From NCBI GenBank assembly GCA_046705645.1, contig JBJKQE010000086.1, positions 1 to 64,000 of the forward strand: a DNA stretch of 64,000 nt, in the 5' to 3' direction. This document shows, in pieces, positions 27,998 through 37,616 of this stretch; within the stretch, counting starts at the first letter, position 1; every line of letters starts with the position of its first letter. The position numbers were made by a program, and so were the translations under genes. A model generated the notes under the pieces. It worked only from the letters and a program-made list of their open reading frames with translations. It searched no databases and had not been told where the DNA came from. This DNA is from FEN-1297 sp046705645 (lineage in GTDB: Bacteria > Bacteroidota > Ignavibacteria > Ignavibacteriales > Ignavibacteriaceae).

Positions 27998-29479
27998 TTA
28001 AAAGTTTGGAATATGATTGGGGTAATTTTCACTTTTATGTTTACCTAAAACTTTTATTTCAGGATTATTTATTCTTAATCTTGCATTCTCAACATAAAAC
28101 CCAACACTTCCCTTTTCATATTGATCATCAGCTAATGTTAATAAGATATAACCATTCATTGAAAATTCCAGATACTGATCATAAGCAATTAAGGAAAATG
28201 AATGCGGGCCATCCTTCGGGATATAATTTGCAACCTGAAGCTGCTTATATTCAAAAGCTTCTTCAATTTTACCATTCGGTCTTTTTCCCCAAGCTCTCAA
28301 TTGAACTATTCCTTTGAAGAAATCCAAGCTGAGATAATATCCGTCACCATCTTTATCAGTGCGGAAGACCAAACCGTATTTACCTCTGCCTTCAATTTTA
28401 AATTCTCCTGTTAAAATAAAATTCTTATAAACTCCTTTAAATAAAAAAGCTTCGAAGCCGCTTGCACAGTCGATTATACAATTGGAATTTTTAATTTCAG
28501 ATGAAGCATTCGAATTCTTGTACAAAGTTTTTAAAGGGGTGATTTTGGAAAATATCATTTTATCGGAAACGAGTTTATCAAAACCTTTAAAAGTTTTTAA
28601 ACGAAGTTCGCCGTTTTCGTCAACCACTAATTCTTTGGGAGGCGCCATTAAGTGCCTGCCTTTTGTTGTTCTTCCTTTAAAAAAGAAATTCCAAACCAAA
28701 TATTTGCCATCTTCATTTGAAATCCGTGCTGCATAATTTCCTTGAGGGAGAAGCACATTGTCTGCAAAATTTTGGTAAGGACCTTTAATTTTATCGGCCC
28801 ACCAATAATGAACTTTAACATCCTCACGGATTGAGCCTATTAAGTAATAACGGTTATTCATTTTTAGCAAATTCGGTACTTCGACATCATCATAATGCAT
28901 CGGTTGAAATAACGGCTGAAGAAATTTAAAATAATTTTCTTTGGTTTCCTCAACTAAGGCAACACACCCTCTTCTTATTACAGGTCCTTTATTAACCCGT
29001 GCCGCAGCTAAAAGAAAAATCTTCCCGTCTTTGTTATAACAGAAGGGATCTCTAAAACTAACCCAATGTCTTCCTTGATTTAAACTGCTCTCATAAACTG
29101 AACCTTTGATCGTAACCGGATATGAACTAGAATTACTTTTTTCCCAATTATAAAGATCATCACTTAAAGCAAGTCCTATCCGCTGAATTCTACTCCGGTC
29201 ATTCATACAAAGACCGGTATAAAACATTCTCCAAGAACCACTCTTATATGGATTTGGAGAAACGTGCATAGTCCAAAGCATATCATCATCCCAAGCCGGC
29301 GGATCGCTTATAAATATAGCATTCTTTACCCTTCTCCATCTAAATCCATTTTTACTAACAGCATGTGCTATGTATGCATGGTTTGGCAGGGTAAGATGAA
29401 AAAGATGATACAATCCATCATGCTTTACTACATGCACGTCTCCTATCTCAAAATCTCTAAAACCGTAACCGGAATACAT
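27998..29479 (-). CDS. GH32-like five-bladed beta-propeller glycosidase, no signal peptide
   Basis: 493 residues. The N-terminal two thirds is a GH32/GH43-type propeller: a blade-1 DVHVVKHDGLYHLFH with candidate nucleophile Asp14, the transition-state motif FRDP (142-145) and DDVEVPNL with probable acid Glu200 (ECP in typical GH32). The last part (about 335-480) is a beta-sandwich (FEAFLFKGVY, GYYLSLDFF, GSVGFYVENARL) like the GH32 C-terminal or DUF1080 domain. GH32 enzymes cut fructans and sucrose, but the WMNDPNG motif is absent, so another sugar is possible. No signal peptide means cytoplasmic action unless the start is wrong. The next genes, a dehydrogenase and MFS transporter, lie on the same strand. 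Confidence 0.75.
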   Translation of the reverse strand: MYSGYGFRDFEIGDVHVVKHDGLYHLFHLTLPNHAYIAHAVSKNGFRWRRVKNAIFISDPPAWDDDMLWTMHVSPNPYKSGSWRMFYTGLCMNDRSRIQRIGLALSDDLYNWEKSNSSSYPVTIKGSVYESSLNQGRHWVSFRDPFCYNKDGKIFLLAAARVNKGPVIRRGCVALVEETKENYFKFLQPLFQPMHYDDVEVPNLLKMNNRYYLIGSIREDVKVHYWWADKIKGPYQNFADNVLLPQGNYAARISNEDGKYLVWNFFFKGRTTKGRHLMAPPKELVVDENGELRLKTFKGFDKLVSDKMIFSKITPLKTLYKNSNASSEIKNSNCIIDCASGFEAFLFKGVYKNFILTGEFKIEGRGKYGLVFRTDKDGDGYYLSLDFFKGIVQLRAWGKRPNGKIEEAFEYKQLQVANYIPKDGPHSFSLIAYDQYLEFSMNGYILLTLADDQYEKGSVGFYVENARLRINNPEIKVLGKHKSENYPNHIPNF

Positions 29480-29530
29480 AATAATTCTTATTTAAATTTT
29501 ATTATTTGTGAATAAAAATATTAAAATAAT

Positions 29531-30298
29531 TTATAAACCTGGACTCGCCTGCATAATTCCGCCGTCAACAAAATACGTACAAGCTGTTATATAACTGGAT
29601 TCATCAGACGCAAGCCATGCAACCATTGAAGCAATTTCATTTGGCTGGGCCATTCTACCAATAGGAATAAACGAATTTAATTTTTTTAATTTTTCCGGAT
29701 CAGACATAGTTGATTTATTTATTGGAGTAGTGACTGCTCCAGGGCCGACTCCGACAACATTAATACCATGCTCTGCCAATTCAACACCGGCAGTTCGAGT
29801 CAGCATTCTCATTCCGCCTTTTGAGCAGCAATATGGAGTATTGCCCGGCATCGGCCAGTCTTCATGAACAGATGAAATATTTATAATTCGTCCTCCTTTA
29901 CCTTGTTTAATCATCTGCTTGGCTGCAATTTGCGTTCCGAAGAATGCACTCTTCAAATTTACATTCATTACTTTATCAAAATGTTCTTCAGTAGAATCTA
30001 AAACCGATGTTCTTGTTTCTATCCCGGCATTATTTACTAAAATATCTACTTTACCGAAAGCTTTCACAGTTTCATCAACAAGCTTTTGCAAATCGGAAAT
30101 CTTACTTACATCGGCATCAACCATTATAGCTTTATCGCCCATATGAAAAATTTCTTTTTCCAATTCCTCTGCAGTTTCTTCATTTACCACATAATCTATT
30201 GTTACAGATGCTCCATCTTTAGCAAGAGCTAAAGCAATGGATCGTCCAATTCCGCTGTTTGCACCTGTTACAATAGCAACTTTATTAGTTAGTTTCAT
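29531..30298 (-). CDS. Short-chain dehydrogenase/reductase (glucose 1-dehydrogenase-like)
   Basis: A 255-residue classical SDR: cofactor motif TGANSGIG (11-18), NNAG (89-92), catalytic Ser (142/143), Tyr156 and Lys160 in YCCSK, and a C-terminal ITACTYFVDGG. The family reduces or oxidises sugars, polyols or acyl-ACPs with NAD(P). An AAGGAG site precedes the ATG. It is 51 bp upstream of the GH32-like gene on the same strand, so sugar metabolism is plausible, but the substrate is not readable. Confidence 0.9.
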   Translation of the reverse strand: MKLTNKVAIVTGANSGIGRSIALALAKDGASVTIDYVVNEETAEELEKEIFHMGDKAIMVDADVSKISDLQKLVDETVKAFGKVDILVNNAGIETRTSVLDSTEEHFDKVMNVNLKSAFFGTQIAAKQMIKQGKGGRIINISSVHEDWPMPGNTPYCCSKGGMRMLTRTAGVELAEHGINVVGVGPGAVTTPINKSTMSDPEKLKKLNSFIPIGRMAQPNEIASMVAWLASDESSYITACTYFVDGGIMQASPGL

Positions 30299-30446
30299 AA
30301 ATTTACTCCTTGTTCGAAAAATAATTTCATTTGAATTTTATTGAAGGTATTTCACAATCTATTTGATAATAAATATAAAACTAAACTGCCTTCAAATATG
30401 TGATGAGTAGTGGAAATAATGTTAAATGAAAGTAAAATTATTAAGA

Positions 30447-31661
30447 TTAATTTTCATTAATCAATTGTGCCGAAGGTTTAGCTTTTATTTTTAAAGTCAT
30501 TATTGATGCGATAGAACCTAAAATAAAAGCGGCTATCCACAAAGTTGATGATCCAAAACTGCTCATTACCGCAGTACCAAACCATGGTCCAAATGCAAAC
30601 GCCAAATTAAATACTGTTTGATATGCACCCATATACTCACCTCTCCTGTTTTCAGGAGAAATTTCACTCATATAAGCTGAGCTAGACGGGAAAAATATCA
30701 TTTCACCGAAAGTCCAAATTATAATTGTAAAAATTAAGCCGTAAATATCTTTTATAAAAGCCATAGACCCGAAGCCTATCGCGCAAAGTAAAGCCCCTGT
30801 GGAAAGCATTTTTCTGTCAGACCAATGGTTCAGCATATTTGTCAAGGGGACTTCTACTAAAATGATTAATACTGTATTTACGGTAAAAACAACTCCATAA
30901 ACAGTTTCACTAAAATGAAGATCTCTTACTAAATAAAGCGGCATTGATGCATTAACTTGAAAATAAATTAATGGAATCGGCAGCAATGCAATTAAAAAAT
31001 AAATAAGCCGTTTATCTTTAAGAATATTTTCTATCTTATTAATTTCGATCGGTAAAGTTTCTTGGTTTTCAGAATTTTCACCGGCTGCATATTTATATTG
31101 CCATGGAGAGAATATTAAAAATAATCCGGCAAATAAAGTAGTAATACCATCTACAATAAATATCAAATTAAAATTTATTAAGATTAAAAGTCCGCCTACA
31201 ACCGGGCCGATGCTCATACCTAAATTTGCGGCTAATCTAATTACAGCATACGCCGGTCTCCTTTGTTCGGATGATACAACTTCTGAAACCAAAGATAATA
31301 AGGCAGGCCGAAAAGCTTCGTTAATAATTGACCATAGTAATGTAAAAATTAAGATATTTGTAAAACCATTTATTAAAGGGAATAAGAATAAAAAAATACT
31401 AGATACCATTAATGAAATCTTCATTATTTTTAATGCGCCGAACTTATCACTAATCTTTCCTAAAAAAGGTGAAGTTAGTAAAGCACCAATGCCGTAAAAT
31501 GTAAGCACTAAGCCGGCTTTTATAATTGATACCCCTACTTTCTGAGTGAGATATAAAGCAAGAAACGGCAGAACCATTGTACCGATACGATTTATCAGCA
31601 TGGTAAAAAATAGCATCCATAAATTGCGGGGTAAATTTTTAAGCCCTCGCCAGGGATTCAT
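30447..31661 (-). CDS. MFS transporter
   Basis: 404 residues with about twelve hydrophobic membrane segments and the MFS loop signatures, e.g. GKISDKFGALKIMK (between segments 2 and 3) and MLNHWSDRKMLS (between 8 and 9, the repeat of that loop). It resembles the drug/sugar exporter-type MFS group (SPENRRGEYMGAYQTVFNLAF). It lies upstream of the dehydrogenase and hydrolase genes on the same strand, and may export or import a metabolite of that set (inference). Confidence 0.9.
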   Translation of the reverse strand: MNPWRGLKNLPRNLWMLFFTMLINRIGTMVLPFLALYLTQKVGVSIIKAGLVLTFYGIGALLTSPFLGKISDKFGALKIMKISLMVSSIFLFLFPLINGFTNILIFTLLWSIINEAFRPALLSLVSEVVSSEQRRPAYAVIRLAANLGMSIGPVVGGLLILINFNLIFIVDGITTLFAGLFLIFSPWQYKYAAGENSENQETLPIEINKIENILKDKRLIYFLIALLPIPLIYFQVNASMPLYLVRDLHFSETVYGVVFTVNTVLIILVEVPLTNMLNHWSDRKMLSTGALLCAIGFGSMAFIKDIYGLIFTIIIWTFGEMIFFPSSSAYMSEISPENRRGEYMGAYQTVFNLAFAFGPWFGTAVMSSFGSSTLWIAAFILGSIASIMTLKIKAKPSAQLINEN

Positions 31662-31815
31662 AAATCCGCCTAAAAGAATTTTTATAGAAATGGTTGTGCG
31701 AATATAAGTATAATTTCAGCTTATCAAAAAAAAATTTTACATGTTAATAAGAGGTATTATAAATAGGGAAATACTAGAACAATGGAAAATTTAGATATTT
31801 CATTTTAGAATTATC

Positions 31816-33387
31816 TTATTTCAAAATCATCATCTTCTTGGTTTGAATAAAATTTCCGGCTTTAAGCCGGTAGAAATAAATACCGCTCGAAAGTTTATCA
31901 CCATTGAAAGTTATTTCATAATTACCAGGCTGTTTTCTTTCATTAACCAAAGTAGTAACAGCTTTACCAAGTATATCATAAACTTTAATCTGTACTAAAG
32001 TCTCCTCTTTTGAGAGGTTTAGAGGAGCAATAGAATATTTAATTTTGGTTGTTGGATTGAAGGGATTGGGATAGTTTTGATACAATTTAAAACCTTCCGG
32101 AATATTTATCTTAGTTACACTTGTTGTGTTTGTAAATTCATAGCAGCCAATATCATATCTGCTGCCTTGGGGTCTAATAACGCTATCAAGATCAACCTTA
32201 ACCACATTCGAAACTTGTGAAGTTCCTGTATTTACGGCTTGAGAATTTTGTAACAAATGAAAATCTCCCGAAGATGTATCGATAAAAACCTGGTCGTCAG
32301 GTTCGGCAAGTTTTGAGTTTAAATCATAACCTAAGGCTTGCCATTGTGACAAAGTAACTACTGTATTATCACCATCCGAACTTAGCCTGTTTTCTAAAAT
32401 ATTGTAATCGCACTTGAAACCGTTTAGCGAACTCGCATCAATTGTAATGCTGCCCCTGTAACTATGATGATTAATTAAAATGTTGTTGTATACAATATTT
32501 CCTGTTGAACCTGTATTAATATTAATATCCCATCTGGTTGCTGTAGGATTTACAATTGTGTTATTATAAATTTCATTATTTTTTGAACCTTCGGCACCGT
32601 CAATCATAAAAAGGGAAATCCCGCTGGAATGATTATTATAAAGAAGATTATTATAAATTTTAGAATCCTGAACACCGTCAAGATTTATCGCAGAACCTCC
32701 GCCCTTTCCGTTACTGTATAGAATATTACTTTCAATAACAGCATTCGTAATTATTCCGTCTCCCCCTTGCGAAACATCTGCGTTCAATTGAATTCCGCAG
32801 CCGTAGTTCTCAAAGCAAATATTATTTCTGACAACCGGGTTATCCCCCGAATTAGAGACATAAATACCATGCTGTTGAACGCTATACGAACATGTATTAT
32901 TTTCAATTAAAATATTATTTGTAAACCCTGTGAAAATTCCCCAGTACTGGTTCCCGGTGCAAAAATTATTTTTAATAGTTACGAAATCTGAAACTGCTAT
33001 TCTTATACCTGCTCTTGGCTGATTAATTACTTTGAAACCATCAATAACAACCCAGTTTGTATTTTCAATATTTATTCCGTCATTTGTAACGGGATTATGC
33101 TGATCAATCACAACATCATTTTTATACGCTTTAAAAACGATTGGTAAATTCTGTGTGCCGTTTGTTCTTAAATCAAAACCCGTATAATTCCCTTGCAAAA
33201 CAAGAACCGAATCACCGGCAGAAACAATATCAGCTGCATGCTGCAGTGTTTTAAAAGCTGTCTGCGATGATATCCCATTATTATCATCATTCCCTGTTAC
33301 AGAGACATAATAAGTTGTTTGTGCAAATGAAGATGTGAGAAAAAACAAGAATGATAAAACTGCTGTATAATAATTACTTTTAAGCAT
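31816..33387 (-). CDS. Secreted right-handed beta-helix protein with T9SS sorting domain
   Basis: Signal peptide (1-22), then YYVSVTGNDDNNGISSQTAF, the start typical of DUF1565/Beta_helix proteins, followed by parallel beta-helix turns built of NNxxxxN repeats (about 90-330, e.g. IENNTCSYS, VRNNICFEN, IYNNLLYNN). RPQGSRYDIGCYEF (about 418-431) is the choice-of-anchor-Q type end seen in such proteins, and a type A sorting domain closes the protein (about 435-523). The fold suits polysaccharide lyases and adhesins; no catalytic motif is identifiable. Not adjacent to other carbohydrate enzymes except the upstream hydrolase group. Confidence 0.85.
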   Translation of the reverse strand: MLKSNYYTAVLSFLFFLTSSFAQTTYYVSVTGNDDNNGISSQTAFKTLQHAADIVSAGDSVLVLQGNYTGFDLRTNGTQNLPIVFKAYKNDVVIDQHNPVTNDGINIENTNWVVIDGFKVINQPRAGIRIAVSDFVTIKNNFCTGNQYWGIFTGFTNNILIENNTCSYSVQQHGIYVSNSGDNPVVRNNICFENYGCGIQLNADVSQGGDGIITNAVIESNILYSNGKGGGSAINLDGVQDSKIYNNLLYNNHSSGISLFMIDGAEGSKNNEIYNNTIVNPTATRWDININTGSTGNIVYNNILINHHSYRGSITIDASSLNGFKCDYNILENRLSSDGDNTVVTLSQWQALGYDLNSKLAEPDDQVFIDTSSGDFHLLQNSQAVNTGTSQVSNVVKVDLDSVIRPQGSRYDIGCYEFTNTTSVTKINIPEGFKLYQNYPNPFNPTTKIKYSIAPLNLSKEETLVQIKVYDILGKAVTTLVNERKQPGNYEITFNGDKLSSGIYFYRLKAGNFIQTKKMMILK

Positions 33388-33577
33388 AGCTTACTCTTAT
33401 TTTTATTTATCTTGATAATACAGCAGACAGCCTCAATTAAAATACCAAATTATTGTATATGCCTTTTTTATTGAATTCAATCTAATATTACTTTATTCTT
33501 GATCTTATATATAAAAAATTACATGGGTTAAGTAATTTTTGCATGTAGAATTACATTTATATGAAAAAAATCGGATG

Positions 33578-34045
33578 CTAATTATGCTTTGTATTAAGCT
33601 TTTCCCAGTTTTGAATCTCAATAAAATTACCTTCCGGATCGTTAACATATACTACTGTTAGCCTCCCTATACCTTTAAAATATTTTTGTTCCATTGATCC
33701 CAACTGCGAACCGCCGTTTTCTATTACTTTATTTAACATGTATTCAACATCATCAACATGAAAGGCAATATGGCCAAATCCTCTTTTATTTATAGAATTA
33801 TTTTCATTTAATTTATCGGGATTATATTGAAATATTTCAAGTGTCGGCCCATTATTAAATCCCGGCAATTTTAAATGCACACCATTGATTAAGACATTTT
33901 CTATATCCGTTAAATTTTCTATCCACTTTCCGGATAAATGACGTTCCGGTAAAACCGGTTTGCATCCGAATACATCGATATAAAATTTGGCAAGTTTTTC
34001 CCAATCCATTGAAATAAGATTAGTATGGGAAAATTTTATAGGCAT
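33578..34045 (-). CDS. VOC-family (glyoxalase/bleomycin resistance-like) protein
   Basis: A 155-residue vicinal-oxygen-chelate protein with paired beta-alpha-beta-beta-beta modules: first FSHTNLISMDWEKLAKFYIDVF (5-26) with a candidate metal-binding His, second GFGHIAFHVDDVEYMLNKV and the ending VNDPEGNFIEIQNWE with a candidate Glu ligand. The family includes glyoxalases, epimerases and dioxygenases; the substrate is unknown. It lies 6 bp downstream of the SpoIIE-type phosphatase gene, so they are likely co-transcribed. Confidence 0.87.
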   Translation of the reverse strand: MPIKFSHTNLISMDWEKLAKFYIDVFGCKPVLPERHLSGKWIENLTDIENVLINGVHLKLPGFNNGPTLEIFQYNPDKLNENNSINKRGFGHIAFHVDDVEYMLNKVIENGGSQLGSMEQKYFKGIGRLTVVYVNDPEGNFIEIQNWEKLNTKHN

Positions 34046-34051
34046 AACTAA

Positions 34052-35179
34052 TTAAATTACTTTGATAATAATGGCGGATTGATCATCTTTTTGTTTACCA
34101 AACTTATTAACCTCTACCATTAAACGATCAAATATTTGTCCGGCATTTTGATCCGAATTTTCAATTAAAATTTCCTCAATTTTATTTATCCCTAATTCAT
34201 CCCCTTTCTCATTCATAACTTCTACTATGCCGTCTGTAAGAAGTAGAAAAATATCTCCGGAAAAATAATTGATGATCTTGCTTGTAAAACTAAAATCATT
34301 TCTAACGGTTATCGGGATTTGTTTGATTAAAAGATGCTCAACTCTTTTTTGCCCTTTATTAAAATATAAAACCGGCAGATGACCTGCATTAAGATATTCA
34401 ATTGAATAATCGGAATTAAATCTAATCATACTGCACGTAATAAACATATTCGGTTTTTTCAATTTATGCAGAGATTTATTGGCTTCGTTAATCAAATTTG
34501 TCAAAGTTATATCACTTTCAAGTCTTGAATAAAGTGCAGACTTAAACATTCCCATTAATAACCCGGCATCAATACCATGCCCTGAAACATCCGCTATATA
34601 TGCGGTTAAATGTTTTTCACTTTTATATAAATCTATAAGATCGCCGCCTATTTCCAATGCCGGGTTAGATTTGCCGAATATCTCAAATTTATTATCCTTA
34701 TAATCAATTGGAGGTACCAACACTTGGTGCATTCCCGATGCCAAATCCATTTCGGTTTTTAATTCAATTTGTTTTATTCCTTCATGTGTAATTAATATTA
34801 TAAAAAAGATATAACCAAGAATTACCCCTAAATAAATTCCCACTGCATCAAAAATTAATTTATGTGATTGTATAAGGTTGTTAGTGTTGGGGAAAATTTC
34901 ATTCCATGGTATAAACATCAGCCCGAACTGTAAAATTAAAGCCCAAATAATCGCTTTTCTATTTCTTGTAAAAGAATAAGCCCATCCAACCGCGACAACC
35001 CCGCAATAAAAAGCCAAGACTAAAATTAAAGGAACAGGCTCGGAAAGTTTATTTAAAAGATCGCTTGCAAAACCAAAAATAGAAAAGCTGAAAAAGACAG
35101 ATAAAGCAAAAAGAGAATAAGCCTTTATAGGTAGCTTTTGCCAAAAAGAGCGTCGGTATTTTTGTTTGATTAGACTCAA
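34052..35179 (-). CDS. Membrane-anchored SpoIIE-type PP2C phosphatase
   Basis: 375 residues: about four N-terminal membrane segments (20-135) and a cytoplasmic PPM/SpoIIE phosphatase domain (145-375). Metal-binding aspartates are in EIGGDL (Asp180) and YIADVSGHGIDAG (Asp197), and LLLTDGIVEVMNEKG is the third motif. Such enzymes dephosphorylate anti-sigma-factor antagonists or other Ser/Thr phosphoproteins; no partner kinase or STAS gene is adjacent, so the target is unknown. It has no GAF or PAS sensor, so the membrane part must be the sensor (inference). Confidence 0.88.
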   Translation of the reverse strand: MSLIKQKYRRSFWQKLPIKAYSLFALSVFFSFSIFGFASDLLNKLSEPVPLILVLAFYCGVVAVGWAYSFTRNRKAIIWALILQFGLMFIPWNEIFPNTNNLIQSHKLIFDAVGIYLGVILGYIFFIILITHEGIKQIELKTEMDLASGMHQVLVPPIDYKDNKFEIFGKSNPALEIGGDLIDLYKSEKHLTAYIADVSGHGIDAGLLMGMFKSALYSRLESDITLTNLINEANKSLHKLKKPNMFITCSMIRFNSDYSIEYLNAGHLPVLYFNKGQKRVEHLLIKQIPITVRNDFSFTSKIINYFSGDIFLLLTDGIVEVMNEKGDELGINKIEEILIENSDQNAGQIFDRLMVEVNKFGKQKDDQSAIIIKVI

Positions 35180-35253
35180 AAAAATATATAACTGTTTTTA
35201 ATATTTAAATATATTTTAATTAATTAAAATCCAAAATCTGATTAAATTTATTT

Positions 35254-36249
35254 TTACTTGAGTAGTTGTAATTTATCCAATTCCGCATTTATTAAGCCGA
35301 TTTCTTCATCACTAAGCTTGACATCCGCGGCCTTCGCATTTTCTTCAGCTTGTTTCGGATTACGTGCTCCAACAAGTGCAATTGTAATTCCGGGCTGTTC
35401 AATTGTCCATTTTATTACTAATTGGCCTAATGTAATATTTTTATCCTTAGCTAAAGATTTTATTTTATCAAGAAATGAATTTGTTCTCTTAATATTCTCA
35501 TCCGTAAAATAAAATAATCCGCTTCTATGATCACCATCAGCAAATTTTTGTCCCGGTTTCATTTTGCCCGTTAATAATCCTAACTGCAGCGGACTGTAGG
35601 CTAAAATGGATTTATTATTTTTTATTACAAAAGGGATTAATTCTTCTTCAATATTACGTCTAACCATACTGTAAGGAACTTGGTTGGAAACAAGCGAAAT
35701 ATAATTTTCGGCTTCTTCCATTTGAGAAATATTATAATTACACACTCCAGCATATCTAACTTTGCCGTCTTTTATTAATTGATTAACAGCTTCCATAGTT
35801 TCCTGTATCCGTGTTGTAGGATCTGCCCAATGTATTTGATATAGATCTATATAATCAGTTCCAAGTCTGCGCAGGCTTTCTTCGCATTCGGCAATTACAC
35901 TTTCTTTAGATGCGTATTTATTCACCTTAATAGAATTCCCGTCGTTATCGATACTATTAAAGTAAAATTCTCCTAAATTAGTATCCCATCGCAGACCATA
36001 TTTAGTTAATATTTGAATTTTATCACGCGGTATATCTTTTATTGCTTCACCTACAATTTCTTCGCTGGTTCCTTGTCCATAAGCAGGGGCTGTATCGATT
36101 GATGAAACACCCGAATTATAAGCAGCCTTAATAGCTTTTACTGATTCTGTTCGTTCAGTTCCTCCCCACATCCAGCCTCCGGCAGCCCATGCGCCAAACG
36201 TAACTACGGAAATACTTAAATCCGAGCCGTTTAATTTTCTAAATTCCAT
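35254..36249 (-). CDS. Aldo/keto reductase
   Basis: 331-residue AKR barrel. Catalytic residues Asp52 (IDTAPAYG), Tyr57, Lys83 (LTKYG) and His of LYQIHWADP are visible; VGARNPKQAEENAKA near the C-terminus binds the cofactor. It resembles the general stress/sugar-type AKRs of Bacteroidota. A GAGG ribosome site precedes the ATG. It is a different subfamily from the AKR at 18066-19049: only the motifs are shared. It is followed by the phosphatase gene on the same strand. Confidence 0.9.
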   Translation of the reverse strand: MEFRKLNGSDLSISVVTFGAWAAGGWMWGGTERTESVKAIKAAYNSGVSSIDTAPAYGQGTSEEIVGEAIKDIPRDKIQILTKYGLRWDTNLGEFYFNSIDNDGNSIKVNKYASKESVIAECEESLRRLGTDYIDLYQIHWADPTTRIQETMEAVNQLIKDGKVRYAGVCNYNISQMEEAENYISLVSNQVPYSMVRRNIEEELIPFVIKNNKSILAYSPLQLGLLTGKMKPGQKFADGDHRSGLFYFTDENIKRTNSFLDKIKSLAKDKNITLGQLVIKWTIEQPGITIALVGARNPKQAEENAKAADVKLSDEEIGLINAELDKLQLLK

Positions 36250-36313
36250 AAATTTTACCTCAAACTATTAATTGCCATCTGAAAATAAATTTACTTTTAA
36301 TATTAAAATATAA

Positions 36314-37249
36314 TTAATGAGAAAAAGATTTGTAATACCTTGCTAATAAATAAGAACCTAATACAAATGTTGCTGCTGCAATTTGTGCAAAGATGCATTG
36401 CAAATTCGGGAAAACTGAAAACCAAGTGCCAAGCCAATTAGGAATTGAAATACCTGTAGGTGTAACCGGCAGCCAATTTGCCTGCTGCATTTCCTGAACG
36501 CTTTCCCCCACCATTACTAGAAGCACTATTCCGAGCAGAACACCTGTAAGCACAAGCATTTTTTTGTATGGTAAGTGTTTATGAAGATTGAATGTAAGTA
36601 CGGCGACTATGGAGGTAAGAATTATTCCTATTCCTGCGCCGATTAGTACAGTATGTCCTCCGTCCCTCAGCCGTAATTGTTGCAGAAAAAGTACAACCTC
36701 AAATCCCTCTCGATAAATAGCAGTAAATCCGAGCATAATAAATCCTCTCAGCATCTTAAATGATTTATCACCGGAAGATTCCAAAATATTTCTGCCTCTG
36801 TTTGTATGGTTTGTTATCCAGCCGGTCCAATAAATTTTATGGAAGAACCAATTCATTACAATCAATAATACAACAATAGCAAGAAGTCCGGTTGCTGCTT
36901 GAATGTCCAATTCAGGTAAATTAATATCTGTGAGTATATCAACAACCAAAAACCAGGTCACAGCAGTTGCGGCTAAACCTAAACCTGCACCAAGTGAAAT
37001 ACCTTTGCTGTAATTTTTAGGCTGTTTGCGTGTAACTGTGGCTGTAACAGCAGAAAGGACAAGTATAGCTTCAAGCCCTTCACGAAAAACAAGAACTCCG
37101 CTGCTTAATATGGCAGCAAATGAACTTAAATTTTCCGCCATCGGATCCGGAACACCGGCAAAAGCTAAAGCCTGCCAAACTATAACTGCAATAATAAAAA
37201 GAATACCTAAACTTATAAATGAATATTTTAAAATTGATTTAATTCCCAG
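36314..37249 (-). CDS. FTR1-family iron permease, probably starting at CTG
   Basis: High-affinity iron uptake permease with both hallmark motifs, FREGLEAIL and YREGFEVVLF, each in a membrane helix, and about seven membrane segments. The first ATG in frame (37141) would cut off the first helix: the frame stays open upstream and encodes ILKYSFISLGILFIIAVIVW, followed by WQALAFAGVPDPMAENL. No ATG, GTG or TTG is in frame there, but CTG at 37247-37249 lies 6 nt after AAAGGAG, the strongest ribosome site nearby. A one-base insertion in GGG at about 37244-37246 would instead join it to the out-of-frame ATG at 37252-37254. About 311 residues with the CTG start. No EfeO/EfeB genes are adjacent. Confidence 0.85.
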   Translation of the reverse strand: MGIKSILKYSFISLGILFIIAVIVWQALAFAGVPDPMAENLSSFAAILSSGVLVFREGLEAILVLSAVTATVTRKQPKNYSKGISLGAGLGLAATAVTWFLVVDILTDINLPELDIQAATGLLAIVVLLIVMNWFFHKIYWTGWITNHTNRGRNILESSGDKSFKMLRGFIMLGFTAIYREGFEVVLFLQQLRLRDGGHTVLIGAGIGIILTSIVAVLTFNLHKHLPYKKMLVLTGVLLGIVLLVMVGESVQEMQQANWLPVTPTGISIPNWLGTWFSVFPNLQCIFAQIAAATFVLGSYLLARYYKSFSH

Positions 37250-37616
37250 GGCATGCTCCTTTTTATATAAATAAGTTATTTGTAATTAATTTCATATTAT
37301 TATTCTTATTTAGATCAAATATAAATAATTAATGAAATAATGACAAGTATTACTAGTTTTTAATACATTTTGGAGAAAGCTTAAAAAGAATAATTCAATC
37401 TTCGTTAGGTGATTTGGAGTTATTGTTTAACTTACAATTGCGATTCTAGATTTTAATCTTAATTAAAACTTTAAAAGAGATACATTGAATATCCGGTAAT
37501 CATCTTACTGGTTTGCTATTAATGAAATAAGAATTTCATTAATTTTCCGGCATTAGAAAAGCGGCAAAATAAATGTAACCAGAAATGTAAAAAATTTTCG
37601 GATCCAGTTTTATATA
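37250..37616. other. Intergenic region upstream of FTR1 gene, with one AT-rich hairpin
   Basis: Between the GH2 stop codon and the FTR1 start, both on the minus strand. An 11-bp perfect inverted repeat with a 4-nt AAGA loop is at 37518-37543. No Fur-box-like sequence was convincing. Confidence 0.5.
37518..37543. repeat. 11-bp perfect hairpin (attaatgaaat-aaga-atttcattaat)
   Basis: Arms 37518-37528 and 37533-37543 pair fully. It lies about 75 nt after the GH2 gene on the minus strand. No T-run follows, so it may be a weak terminator, an mRNA stabiliser or a regulator site. Confidence 0.5.
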
